A stretch of 56,890 bases of DNA from Phycisphaerae bacterium (GCA_014859965.1 JACZKQ010000086.1:1-56890); one strand, 5' to 3'. Numbered from the stretch's first letter, positions 25,578 to 35,079 are shown. A program made the numbers and translations. The notes: a model not told the origin generated them from the letters alone.

Positions 25578-26276
25578 ATGAAAAGAAGACACCTTTTGTA
25601 CCTCATAGGTATCGTGTCCCTGGGATTTCTGCTGGGCGGTTCGCTTGAGTTTCGCCGCTTGGACGACAAGCGGGCCGAAGAGCGGGCGGCGCGTTTTAGT
25701 CCGGCTGAGTATGCGCGCGATTTCTGGGACAATCGACTCGTCGCCGAAATGGACAGCCCTCAAGCAGTCGACGAATTGATACGGCTCTTCAATACGGACA
25801 TGAAGGGCGCCATCGCCAAAGGCAGGACTTTGGGCGAGAGCCGGGTTCATACGTATCTGCTCCAGGGCACGGGGAGGATCGTAGCGGTCGACAAGGATGG
25901 GCTGCTCTTAAGTGTGCTGCCGGAGCATACGGATCCGCACGTCGTCATCCGCACGGGCGCTTACATTCCGGGCAACGCCGTCCGCGACGCGTCGGGCTTG
26001 ATCGACGTCAGCGCCTTCTCCGATACGATGAAGTTCAACCGGATCAGCGCCGAAATCAATCGGATTGTCGTACAGGAGGTGATCACGCCGTTTCTCGATC
26101 GACAGCCGCAGGTGGGCATGAACGTGCGTTTCATCGGCGCCGCCGAAGTGGCGGAGGATGCGACGGAAAGGATTCCGTTCGGCGGCCGCGAACGGCATGA
26201 GGGGTCGGATGGCCCCTGGCATCTTCTGAAGATCGTTCCCATTCAACTGGAGGTGGAGCAGGCTGTCGCCGGATGA
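25578..26276 (+). CDS. DUF2291-type predicted lipoprotein/periplasmic protein of sugar transporter operons
   Basis: 232 residues starting 18 bases after the binding protein. An N-terminal membrane anchor or signal (LYLIGIVSLGFLLGGSL, residues ~6-22) is followed by a soluble domain containing FSPAEYARDFWDNRL and the conserved ends NRISAEINRIVVQEVI and VRFIGAAEVAED. Proteins of this type are commonly encoded between the binding protein and ATPase of certain pentose or tetritol importers. Their function is unknown; a role in transport or sensing at the membrane is inferred from context. Confidence 0.75.
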   Translation: MKRRHLLYLIGIVSLGFLLGGSLEFRRLDDKRAEERAARFSPAEYARDFWDNRLVAEMDSPQAVDELIRLFNTDMKGAIAKGRTLGESRVHTYLLQGTGRIVAVDKDGLLLSVLPEHTDPHVVIRTGAYIPGNAVRDASGLIDVSAFSDTMKFNRISAEINRIVVQEVITPFLDRQPQVGMNVRFIGAAEVAEDATERIPFGGRERHEGSDGPWHLLKIVPIQLEVEQAVAG

Positions 26277-26283
26277 TCTGCCC

Positions 26284-27858
26284 ATGGTTATGAGCAAGCA
26301 TAGTGAGATTGTTCTTGCGGCCGAGGGGATCACCAAATGTTTTGGCGGCGTCAAGGCGCTTGACGGGGCACACATAAAGGTCCATGCGGGCCAGGTGACC
26401 GCCGTCATGGGTGAGAACGGCGCAGGCAAGTCCACGCTGATGAAGGTCCTGGCCGGCGTCTACCAGGACTACGAGGGCCGCATTTTCCTGAACGGACGGG
26501 AGACGGCCTTTGCCGATCCGAGGCAGGCCCAGGAACGTGGGGTCACGATCATCCACCAGGAACTCAATCTGATCCCCAATCTGAACATCGCCGAGAACAT
26601 CTTTCTCGGCCGAGAGTTTTTGGACGTACTGGGTTTGATCGACTGCCGCAAGATGCGCGCCAAGGCCGCCGCTCTTCTGGAACGTCTGGATCTCCGGCTG
26701 GACCCTCGCACCAATGTCAGCAAGCTTCGTGTCGGCCAGCAGCAGCTCGTGGAGATTGCCAGGGCACTGGCGCTGGATGCCCGCATAATCATCATGGATG
26801 AGCCGACCTCGGCAATCAGCAGGCATGAGGTGGACGTGCTGTTCGGCTTGATCGGCGCCCTGACGCGGGAGGGTGTCGCCATTGTGTACATCAGCCATAA
26901 GATGGACGAGGTCTTTCGAATTGCCGACCGGATTACCGTCATGCGGGACGGCCGGACCGTCGGCTCGGCGCCTCGTGCGGATATGGCCCCCGAGCATGTG
27001 GTGCGTATGATGGTCGGCCGGGAGATCAAAGACTTCTTCGTGGAAACCGAAACGACCCGTGGATCGGAGGTCTTGCGGGTCGAAAAAATGTGCCTGCCCC
27101 ACCCGGACCGGCCTGGAGACTTTCTCGTGAAGGATGTCGATTTTTTGGTGGCCCGGGGCGAAGTGCTCGGCCTGTTCGGATTGATGGGGGCCGGGCGAAG
27201 TGAACTGTTCGAAGTCATTTTTGGACTGCACACCAAAGTCTCATCCGGCCGGGTGTTTCTGGAGGGACGTGAGATCCGGATCTTTTCGTGCTCCGAGGCC
27301 ATCGCCGCAGGCCTGGCCCTTGTGCCCGAAGACCGCAAACGACAGGGCCTGGTGATGGATATGTCCGTGTCGGCCAGCGTGTCTCTGGCCAGTCTTGGAC
27401 AGGTTGAGCGGTTCGGATTTCTCAGCAATTCGTTAGAGCATGCCTTGGCCCGTGACTATGTGCATCGGTTAAACATCCGGACGGCCTCTTATCGCCAGCC
27501 CGTGAAGCATCTGAGCGGCGGCAACCAGCAGAAAGTCGTCATTGCGAAATGGCTGGCGACGAAGCCCAAAGTCTTGCTGCTCGACGAGCCGACAAGAGGC
27601 ATTGATGTCAATGCGAAGAACCAGATATACAGGCTCATCCACGAGTTGGCCGGGGCGGGTCTGGCGATTGTGATGATCTCGTCCGAATTGCCGGAGATCA
27701 TGGCCATCGCCCACCGGATCATCGTCCTGTCCGAAGGCCGGAAAACGGCGGAGTTCTCCCACTCCCAGGCCTCGGAGGAATCGATCCTGAAGGCGGCCCT
27801 GCCCGGAAGCCTTTCGAACAGTCGGCAAGAAAACGCGCCCTGTGGCGTGAAATCCTGA
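26284..27858 (+). CDS. ABC sugar importer, double-domain ATPase (right operon)
   Basis: 524 residues from 26284; an ATG two codons later is an alternative start. First half: Walker A GENGAGKST, signature-like LRVGQQQLVEIARA, Walker B IIMDEPTSAIS. Second half: degenerate Walker A GLMGAGRSEL, canonical signature LSGGNQQKVVIAKW, and Walker B LLLDEPTRGIDVN. It pairs with the single permease at 27869. It is similar in layout to the ATPase at 17246 but not a recent duplicate. Confidence 0.9.
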   Translation: MVMSKHSEIVLAAEGITKCFGGVKALDGAHIKVHAGQVTAVMGENGAGKSTLMKVLAGVYQDYEGRIFLNGRETAFADPRQAQERGVTIIHQELNLIPNLNIAENIFLGREFLDVLGLIDCRKMRAKAAALLERLDLRLDPRTNVSKLRVGQQQLVEIARALALDARIIIMDEPTSAISRHEVDVLFGLIGALTREGVAIVYISHKMDEVFRIADRITVMRDGRTVGSAPRADMAPEHVVRMMVGREIKDFFVETETTRGSEVLRVEKMCLPHPDRPGDFLVKDVDFLVARGEVLGLFGLMGAGRSELFEVIFGLHTKVSSGRVFLEGREIRIFSCSEAIAAGLALVPEDRKRQGLVMDMSVSASVSLASLGQVERFGFLSNSLEHALARDYVHRLNIRTASYRQPVKHLSGGNQQKVVIAKWLATKPKVLLLDEPTRGIDVNAKNQIYRLIHELAGAGLAIVMISSELPEIMAIAHRIIVLSEGRKTAEFSHSQASEESILKAALPGSLSNSRQENAPCGVKS

Positions 27859-27868
27859 GGAAACGTGC

Positions 27869-28846
27869 ATGTTGGATCAAAAAAACTATCGTATGCTCCT
27901 GGCGAAGGCCCACTCGCTGATCGCCCTGCTGCTGATGGTCGTGGCGTTCAGCCTGCTGGCGGACGGTTTTCTGTCCCCCGACAATTTTTGGACCGTGATG
28001 CGTCAAATCTCGGTCAACCTGTGCCTGTCGGTCGGAATGACCTTGGTGATCCTGACGGGCGGGATTGATCTGTCCGTCGGCTCGATCCTTGCACTGAGCG
28101 GTGCAATCATGGCCGGCCTGCTCAGACGCGGCACGGAACTGGAGGTTTTGAATCTTCACATCGGCTACGGAGTCCCGGCCGCCGTCGCCATCGGCTTGTT
28201 TGTGGGCGCGTCGCTGGGCTGGTTCAACGGGCTGATGGTAACACGCTTCCGGGTTCCGCCGTTTATCGCAACCTTGGCAATGTTGACTATTGCACGAGGG
28301 CTTACGAAATTGTATACAGGGGGCGAAGCCATCACGGGACTCGGCGAAGTGTTCGTGCGGACAGGGTCAGGACGATGGCTGGGCATCCCAAACCAATTCT
28401 GGATTGCCGCAGGGATCACACTGGCCGCAGTAGTGCTGCTCAGGAAAACCCGGCTCGGGCGGTATGTGTACGCCGTGGGCGGCAATGAGGAGGCTGCCAA
28501 GCTCTCGGGCCTGAACGTCGCCCGTGTGAAGCGGACTGTCTACGTCATTTCGGGTATGCTGGCGGCCGTGGGAGGATTGATCGTCACCTCCCGGCTGAAC
28601 TCGGCCACACCCATCGCCGGAGAGGGACTGGAACTGGATTCGATCGCTGCGGTGGTGATAGGGGGCACGTCTCTGTCGGGGGGCAGGGGCTCGGTGCTCG
28701 GCACGGTCCTCGGCGCCTTGATCATCGGCGTCCTCAACAGCGGACTTGTCATCATGGGCGTCGATCCCTTTTGGCAACAGGTAATCAAGGGTTTCGTCAT
28801 CCTTTTGGCCGTCGTAGCTGACAAACTTCATTCAAGAGAAGCTTAA
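27869..28846 (+). CDS. ABC sugar importer permease (right operon)
   Basis: 325 residues, hydrophobic throughout. The family motifs are GMTLVILTGGIDLSVGSILA and AVVIGGTSLSGGRGSVLG. With only one permease gene in this operon, a homodimeric channel is expected. Its stop codon shares its last base with the next start, coupling it to the transketolase genes. Confidence 0.9.
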   Translation: MLDQKNYRMLLAKAHSLIALLLMVVAFSLLADGFLSPDNFWTVMRQISVNLCLSVGMTLVILTGGIDLSVGSILALSGAIMAGLLRRGTELEVLNLHIGYGVPAAVAIGLFVGASLGWFNGLMVTRFRVPPFIATLAMLTIARGLTKLYTGGEAITGLGEVFVRTGSGRWLGIPNQFWIAAGITLAAVVLLRKTRLGRYVYAVGGNEEAAKLSGLNVARVKRTVYVISGMLAAVGGLIVTSRLNSATPIAGEGLELDSIAAVVIGGTSLSGGRGSVLGTVLGALIIGVLNSGLVIMGVDPFWQQVIKGFVILLAVVADKLHSREA

Positions 28847-29676
28847 TGAAAGAACGTGAATTAGAAATCAAGTCAATCGAGTACCGCAGAAAACTGCTTC
28901 GTTGCATAAAGCGGGCTAATGCGGGGCACACCGGCGGCGACCTGTCCTGCATCGACATTCTCAACGTCCTGTACAACCGGATTCTAAATGTGTCGCCCCA
29001 CACCTTCGACGATCCGGGCCGCGATCGCTACGTCCAGAGCAAAGGACACTGTGTCGAGGCGCTCTATGTGGTGCTGGCGGACAGGGGCTTCTTTCCCGAA
29101 TCCGACCTTGAGGCGATCTGCTGCTGCCGCTCGCCTTACGTGGGCCACCCGACACGGAAAATACCGGGCATCGAACAGAACACCGGAGCGCTCGGGCACG
29201 GGCTGGCCTTCAGCGCAGGGGTGGCCCTGGCGGGAAAGATGAATAACGCCGCCTACAGAGTGTACACGCTTTTGGGCGACGGGGAACTGGCGGAGGGCTC
29301 GAACTGGGAGTCGATGATGACGGCCGCCCATTACCGGCTCGACAACCTCGTCGCTATCGTAGATCGCAACACATTGCAGATCACCGGGTGCACTGAGGAT
29401 GTGTGTGCCCTGGAACCGCTTGCTGAGAAGTTCACGGCGTTCGGATGGGCTGTCCGTGAAATCGATGGCCACGATTTTGCGGCCCTGATCGCTGCCTTTC
29501 ACGCATTGCCGTTTGAGACAGGCAAGCCCAGCATAGTAATTGCCCGAACCGTGAAAGGTAAAGGAATCAGCTTCATGGAGAATGATGCCAAGTGGCATCA
29601 TCATGTCCCCACCGATGAACAGTACCAACGGGCGCAGCAGGAACTCGATCATCTGCTGCGGGAGGTGCAGCCATGA
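28846..29676 (+). CDS. Transketolase, N-terminal (ThDP-binding) subunit
   Basis: 276 residues, the usual length of split-transketolase N subunits. The ThDP motif runs from GDG (residues 144-146) to N175 (VDRN). Other family segments are HTGGDLSCIDIL, YVQSKGHCVEALYVVL and TGALGHGLAFSAGVALAGK. It overlaps the C-terminal subunit gene by four bases; together they form the active enzyme, which moves a two-carbon unit between ketose and aldose phosphates. A split transketolase directly after a sugar importer matches the arrangement described for apulose-4-phosphate transketolase (AptA/AptB), but substrate specificity cannot be read from the sequence. Confidence 0.88.
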   Translation: MKERELEIKSIEYRRKLLRCIKRANAGHTGGDLSCIDILNVLYNRILNVSPHTFDDPGRDRYVQSKGHCVEALYVVLADRGFFPESDLEAICCCRSPYVGHPTRKIPGIEQNTGALGHGLAFSAGVALAGKMNNAAYRVYTLLGDGELAEGSNWESMMTAAHYRLDNLVAIVDRNTLQITGCTEDVCALEPLAEKFTAFGWAVREIDGHDFAALIAAFHALPFETGKPSIVIARTVKGKGISFMENDAKWHHHVPTDEQYQRAQQELDHLLREVQP

Positions 29677-30629
29677 GCTTCACGCCGGGAGTGGAACTGG
29701 GCAAGGCGAATCTGGACGTCTTTGCGGAAACCTTGCTGGCACTGGGCCGCAGGGACCCCAACGTGCTGGCCGTCACGAGCGACTCGCGCGGCTCAGGCAG
29801 ACTGGCCCCGTTTGCCGAGGCGCTGCCGCAGCAGATCGTTGAAGTGGGCATTGCCGAACAAAACCTCGTGGGCATCGCGGCCGGACTGGCATCTGCGGGC
29901 AAGATCGTGTATGCCGTATCGCCGGCCTCTTTTCTGACCGCGCGTGCTCTGGAGCAGATCAAGAACGATGTTTGCTACTCCGATCGCCCCGTCAAGCTGG
30001 TGGGGATCAGTGCCGGCGTAAGCTATGGCGCCCTTGGTGCAACACATCACTCCACACACGATTTGGCGGCCCTTCGAGCGATGGAAAACATCACCCTCGT
30101 TGCACCGGCCGACAACTTCGAGAGCGCCGAAGCGGTAAAGGCCGCCGCCGCGATGGAGCACCCTGTCTACCTGCGATTCGGCAAACGCCCCGCCCATCAC
30201 CTCCACGCACCGGAGGCACAGTTCAGGTTGGGCAAAGCACTGACGGTGTTTAAGGGCACAGACGTGGCATTCGTTGCCACGGGCGAAACGGTCTACCCTG
30301 CCCTGATGGCCGCGAAAGAGTTGGAGGAGAAGGGCGTGTCCGTTCGCGTCATCAGCATGCACACTGTCAGGCCGCTCGATGTGGATACTCTGATGGCGGC
30401 CGCAAAAGAGTGCCGGGCACTGATCACGGTCGAGGAGCACAGTATCTGTGGCGGCCTGGGCGAGGCGTGTGCGGCGGTCCTCATGCAGGCGGGAATTCAT
30501 ATCCGATTTAGAATCGTCGGTTTTCCCGACGAGTACATGGTTACGGGAAGCCAATCGGAGATTTTCGAGCACTATGGCATCTGTCCAGGGGGACTGGCAG
30601 AGACGGCCAGGGCGCTGCTCGGCATGTAA
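29673..30629 (+). CDS. Transketolase, C-terminal (pyrimidine-binding) subunit
   Basis: 318 residues, coupled to the N subunit (ATGA). The catalytic glutamate is E62 in EVGIAEQNLVGIAAGLA. The domain continues with GISAGVSYGALGATHHSTHD and VAPADNFESAEAVKAA. The C-terminal transketolase domain (VEEHSICGGLGEACAAVL) is complete. The pair is much shorter than a housekeeping transketolase and is embedded in the sugar operon, so it is a dedicated catabolic enzyme. Confidence 0.88.
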   Translation: MSFTPGVELGKANLDVFAETLLALGRRDPNVLAVTSDSRGSGRLAPFAEALPQQIVEVGIAEQNLVGIAAGLASAGKIVYAVSPASFLTARALEQIKNDVCYSDRPVKLVGISAGVSYGALGATHHSTHDLAALRAMENITLVAPADNFESAEAVKAAAAMEHPVYLRFGKRPAHHLHAPEAQFRLGKALTVFKGTDVAFVATGETVYPALMAAKELEEKGVSVRVISMHTVRPLDVDTLMAAAKECRALITVEEHSICGGLGEACAAVLMQAGIHIRFRIVGFPDEYMVTGSQSEIFEHYGICPGGLAETARALLGM

Positions 30630-30645
30630 AAACAGGGAGCACGAA

Positions 30646-32142
30646 ATGGACACTCGGTACATTCTGGCAATCGATCAGGGCACCAGCGGGACCAAGGCGG
30701 TTGTGTTCGACGCCCTGGGCCGAATCGCCGCAAAAGCGACTGAGCCGCTGAAGTCCTGTTTCCCGCTTCCGGGTTTCGTCGAGCAGGATCCGCTGGATAT
30801 CTATCACAACGTCCTGGCCGCCGTAAGGGCGTGCCTCCGGGAGTTTCAGCGCTCGACGGGGACGACGCTGGAATCGATCGCGGCCTGCGGAATATCCAAT
30901 CAGCGGGAGACGTTTGTCCTGTGGGATGCGTCGGACGACCTGCTGTGCAATGCGGTTGTCTGGCAGTGCAAGCGATCCGTGGGCATCTGCGACCGTCTCA
31001 AAAATTCCCCGCTGGAGACCGAAATCAGGAAACGGACTGGCCTGATCGTCGATCCCTACTTTTCCGGCACAAAGCTCCTCTGGCTGCTTGAGAATGATCC
31101 TCGAATCGCAAAGGCTCTTGGCAAGGGACAGGCGTTTTTTGGGACGGTGGACACATGGCTTCTCTACAAGCTCACTGGAGGCGCCCGCTATCTCACAGAC
31201 CACACGAATGCCTCTCGGACACTGCTTTTCAACATCGACGAATTGCAATGGGACGAACACCTATTGGAGCAGTTCGGCTTGAAAAACCTGCGCCTGCCGG
31301 AACCGAAGCCGTCGTCGTCCGATTACGGGATGACGGATTTCGAGGGCGCATTGCCGCATGCAATCCCGATATGCGCCATGATCGGCGATTCCCATGCGGC
31401 GGCTTTTGGCGAACGCTGCTTTTCTCCAGGCACCGCCAAAGCAACTCTCGGGACCGGATGTTCCATTATACTTAACACGGGATCCAGCAGAGTCGCCTCG
31501 AAAGCCGGGATGGTAACGACGATCTGCTGGAGCACCACCGAACGGGTTGATTATGCACTCGAAGGGATCATTGTGACCTGCGGCGCCACGATCAACTGGC
31601 TGCGGGACAGCATGGGGTTGTTCGCCGACAGCCGCCAGACCGAGTCCATGGCGCTGTCCGTCGAGGACAATGGCGGCGTATACCTTGTACCGGCCTTCAG
31701 CGGCTTGGGAGCGCCCCACTGGAAAATGGATATGCGGGCGGCAATCATGGGGTTGACCCTGGGATGTGACAAGAACCACGTCGTCCGAGCTGCGCTCGAA
31801 TCTGTTCCGTACCAGATCAAGGACGTGATTATCGCCATGGAGAAAGACAGCGGCATTAAGCTGCAACAACTGAAAGTCGACGGCGGCATTACGACTAACA
31901 GGTTCGTGATGCGGTTCCTGGCGGACCTGTTGCAGGCAGAGGTGGTGAACATCGGCATGCCGGATGTCTCGGCTCTTGGCGCCGCGTGTCTGGCCGGTCT
32001 CCAGTCGGGCATATTTAAAGATATTGGCCAACTGGAGCGGCTTAGCATGGATGAACAGACATACTCACCTGGGGTTAGTGCACATCCTGCTTCTCTTGCT
32101 TATGACGGGTGGAAGAGATCGGTACAACAATTGGCTACGTAG
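30646..32142 (+). CDS. Glycerol-kinase-like FGGY kinase
   Basis: 498 residues from the ATG at 30646, preceded by CAGGGAG; an upstream in-frame extension overlaps the transketolase gene. The sequence follows E. coli GlpK closely at the active site: the NQRET pair (R83/E84 in GlpK), VVWQCKR (W103), VDPYFSGTKLLW (Y135) and IGDSHAAAF (D245) are all present. FTVDTW-type, TDHTNASRTLLFNI and GTGCSIILNTG segments also match. Phosphorylation of a small polyol or ketose (glycerol, dihydroxyacetone, erythrulose, apulose) is therefore likelier than of xylulose. It is the last gene of the right operon, after the transketolase pair. Confidence 0.85.
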   Translation: MDTRYILAIDQGTSGTKAVVFDALGRIAAKATEPLKSCFPLPGFVEQDPLDIYHNVLAAVRACLREFQRSTGTTLESIAACGISNQRETFVLWDASDDLLCNAVVWQCKRSVGICDRLKNSPLETEIRKRTGLIVDPYFSGTKLLWLLENDPRIAKALGKGQAFFGTVDTWLLYKLTGGARYLTDHTNASRTLLFNIDELQWDEHLLEQFGLKNLRLPEPKPSSSDYGMTDFEGALPHAIPICAMIGDSHAAAFGERCFSPGTAKATLGTGCSIILNTGSSRVASKAGMVTTICWSTTERVDYALEGIIVTCGATINWLRDSMGLFADSRQTESMALSVEDNGGVYLVPAFSGLGAPHWKMDMRAAIMGLTLGCDKNHVVRAALESVPYQIKDVIIAMEKDSGIKLQQLKVDGGITTNRFVMRFLADLLQAEVVNIGMPDVSALGAACLAGLQSGIFKDIGQLERLSMDEQTYSPGVSAHPASLAYDGWKRSVQQLAT

Positions 32143-32195
32143 CCACTTGGCATCGCACCGCCAGGCCGCCGGCGGTTACCATCGGGGCGCGAAGA

Positions 32196-34910
32196 TCATT
32201 CGCCAATACTTTCGGTTACAGCTCTGATAGCAGCTTTATTGGGCCAGACATCGCTTCCCTCGCCGCCATCGATCAACCGGCCGTATATCGCCGCAACGCC
32301 GCGTGCCGCCCAGCGCGGGATCTCGTTCAGAATATCGTCGTCCGCGTGCATGTCCTTTTGTCGCCACGCGCCGTCGCGCCGCCGAAAGCGGTCCTCGCTC
32401 ATCATGGGCCGGTCAGGGACCGCCTCAAGGCCCGCTTCTATCGCATTGTCGCTCGTAAGAGTATACCAGTGTTCCCAGCCCGCATACTGCTCGCTGCCCG
32501 GCCGCAGCGTATTCCACCGGATGCCGCGCGCCAGGTACTCGCCTTTGTTGGCGGGCTCCGGATCATGACCCTGCCCGATATTGCTGTCCGAATAGCGGTG
32601 TCCGATCCAGTGATGCCAGCCGCCCAGTTGCGGAATGAGGTCGTCCAGCCACCATTTGATTTTCACCTCGTCGGCCCAGAATTCAACGTCCCAGCCGATC
32701 CCCATCGACCACCCCGGAACCGGCCCCAGCCGCGCCGCGATGTAACGGTTGATCCGCCTGCTCTGCTCGCCGTCGTACCCGCCCGGCAGGCGCCCGAAGT
32801 CACCGCCCGTGCCCTTGCCCCACATCCAGATATGAAGCCAGCCGCCGCGATCCGACCACTCCGCGGCCGCTGCTTCGAGAGCCTCAAACGTCCGCACGTC
32901 CGGCGCCGCCGGCGCGTCGCTCAGACTGCCGCTGGATGCGCTCTCGAACCATCCCCGCCCGATCGTTGCAATGTGACCGCCATTGAAGCCGTGGTTGTCG
33001 TTGAACTCCGCAACGAAGGCCCGCATCGCGCCGTGGTCGTCGAACCACCGCTGAACGTCGGGCATCATGATCATGATGGGCGTGCACCTGGCTAACTTGC
33101 CGTCGGGGCCCCTCTGATGCGCCCAGGCCGTCGGTTCGCCCGCTCGCTGCCCGCTCCAGCCGATCCGCTTCGGATTGCTCGACGGCCTCACCTCCACCGC
33201 AAACTCCAGCCCGTCAAGAGCCGCCGCGGGCGACGTCGTCCTGCCCGTCCACCGCCCCGGCAGCGAACCGCCGAAGCGATACACATAGGTATCCTCCGAC
33301 CCGCTGTACCACACAAGGCTCCTCCGCCAAACCTCGCCGTTCTCATGCGTCCACACGCACGATCCTTCAACATCCCACTTGCCAATCTCCGCGGCCGCAC
33401 CCGGAGCCTCTACAGCGAAATCGACCCACTGGTACAGTTCCACTTCCTTGCGCAATTGTGCCGCTCTCTTAAGGTAAAGCACCGCCTCCGCCGCAAAGGG
33501 CGCTTTGAACTGCTGGCGTCCGCCGGATGCTTCGATGCGTCCCCTGCCCGCGATTTCACCTTTAGCCGAATCAAACCATTCGAAGAGATAAGCGCCCGGT
33601 CTAAGCTCCACCGAAAACGCCTCGTTCCTTTTCGGCTGATAAACGAGATATTCGTGTCCGGCATCGGCCAGGCAGTACCCCGTCGACGCCAGATCCCCAA
33701 GTGGCCGCATTGCGGCAAGGTTCATCCGCTCAGCTATGCGTCGTGTATGGCCCAGGGCCGCCCGTATCGCCTCCCAGCCCCGATCCTCCCCCAGGACCAC
33801 GCCGCGGTAAGGATCCATGAAGAGTGGATTATGCCCCCGCAGGAAACTCTTCCACACCCAGGCCGCATTGCCTCCCACGCCCCAGATGTGATCCGTATCC
33901 AGCAGGCTCACCTTCGTCTCATTCCACGCCGGAGGGTCCTCGGCGAAACCGTCAGCCCGCCCCGGCGAAATCCATTCGGCGGGGCTTGCCAGCATGCTCG
34001 CCAGCCGCTCGGCCCCATGCCCGGTATTGCCAACTGGATGCTGCTTCGGCTTGGTCCGCTGGTGATCGCCAACGGTCCGGATCACCCACCAGTTCCATTC
34101 CTGTTCGCCGCCCTCGTTCAGCACTTCGTAAAGGACATTGTCAAGATCGTTGAGCGTGTCCACCACCTTGCGGATGTAAGCCGCCTGGAGCCTGTTCACC
34201 TCCGGGCTCTGCAGTGTATGCACCCTCCCGCTGAACTCCTCGGCCCCTTCCACCTTTGGCCCGTTAATGTTGTTGGCCGGATTAAAAGGGTGAGTGCGCC
34301 AGGCCCAGCCGTCCTCCGTTCCGCGTCGCCGATTCCCGTGATATAAACCCCAGCCTTCAAAGAGCATCACGCCCACGTAGATCCCGCGTTCTCCCGCCGC
34401 AGCCACTCGCGACCGCAGCCGCTCGAAGTACTCAGGCTCGAATTTTGTCAGGTCGAACTTGGGCTTGCCGTCGAGCGCATTGCCCGGACCGGTGCGCGCC
34501 CACGGCAGCGGCGCCGCGTTGTGGATGAAATCCTTGCCCAGCCGGCCGTTGGCCCGCGTGTCCCACGTCGTCGAGTCCCACGCCCACAGGCGAACGAAAT
34601 TATGGTTGTGGCGTTCGAGAAAGTCCAGGTAGCCGTCAAAATCGAATGCCTCCGGCGGATCGCTGCGGCTCATGTCCACAAGATTATCCCACGTGTGCGC
34701 ACCGGTCAGGTAAACCGCTCTCAAAGAGCCGTCCGCGGCCTTCGTCCCATCGGTGAAGTAACGCGGATTCTCAGGATGGATGCGCAACGGCCCCTTGGCG
34801 GGAAGCGCCTGCCAGGTTGAAGGGGCGGGTATCGCCTGAGCCGTGACGAAAAGCATGACCAGTACACCCAGGCGGACGTGAAACATCATTCTCGCATCTT
34901 GCATCGCCAT
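32196..34910 (-). CDS. Secreted two-barrel glycosidase-like protein (DUF4038/DUF5060-like modules)
   Basis: 904 residues from the ATG at 34910, chosen because TTTGGAGGAA lies just upstream. Residues 1-~30 are a signal peptide. The first TIM barrel (~50-430) includes HNHNFVRLWAWDST and the acid/base-type glutamate E266 (EVLNEGGEQEW). A small sandwich (~430-485) resembles Collagen_bind_2. Around residue 490 a DUF5060-like beta-sandwich begins (ELYQWVDFAVEAPG), followed by a second barrel (~600-900) with GIGWDVEFWADEVK and PMMSEDRFR. Two catalytic-type barrels in one chain is unusual. It converges with the sugar operon, which suggests a role in releasing the sugar, but the substrate is unknown. 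Confidence 0.7.
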   Translation of the reverse strand: MAMQDARMMFHVRLGVLVMLFVTAQAIPAPSTWQALPAKGPLRIHPENPRYFTDGTKAADGSLRAVYLTGAHTWDNLVDMSRSDPPEAFDFDGYLDFLERHNHNFVRLWAWDSTTWDTRANGRLGKDFIHNAAPLPWARTGPGNALDGKPKFDLTKFEPEYFERLRSRVAAAGERGIYVGVMLFEGWGLYHGNRRRGTEDGWAWRTHPFNPANNINGPKVEGAEEFSGRVHTLQSPEVNRLQAAYIRKVVDTLNDLDNVLYEVLNEGGEQEWNWWVIRTVGDHQRTKPKQHPVGNTGHGAERLASMLASPAEWISPGRADGFAEDPPAWNETKVSLLDTDHIWGVGGNAAWVWKSFLRGHNPLFMDPYRGVVLGEDRGWEAIRAALGHTRRIAERMNLAAMRPLGDLASTGYCLADAGHEYLVYQPKRNEAFSVELRPGAYLFEWFDSAKGEIAGRGRIEASGGRQQFKAPFAAEAVLYLKRAAQLRKEVELYQWVDFAVEAPGAAAEIGKWDVEGSCVWTHENGEVWRRSLVWYSGSEDTYVYRFGGSLPGRWTGRTTSPAAALDGLEFAVEVRPSSNPKRIGWSGQRAGEPTAWAHQRGPDGKLARCTPIMIMMPDVQRWFDDHGAMRAFVAEFNDNHGFNGGHIATIGRGWFESASSGSLSDAPAAPDVRTFEALEAAAAEWSDRGGWLHIWMWGKGTGGDFGRLPGGYDGEQSRRINRYIAARLGPVPGWSMGIGWDVEFWADEVKIKWWLDDLIPQLGGWHHWIGHRYSDSNIGQGHDPEPANKGEYLARGIRWNTLRPGSEQYAGWEHWYTLTSDNAIEAGLEAVPDRPMMSEDRFRRRDGAWRQKDMHADDDILNEIPRWAARGVAAIYGRLIDGGEGSDVWPNKAAIRAVTESIGE

Positions 34911-35079
34911 TTCCTCCAAAATATTCTTGTATTCTGACACCAAGTAAAACGCCGCCGCCCCTGCCATTATTGCAAGGCCTTGAAGTTAGGGCTGCCCAGC
35001 ACCAGACACGACATCTGCTTGCGACAGCATCACCATATATACTGAAGGCGAGAAACCACGAATCGGTTCACCCGCCAGG

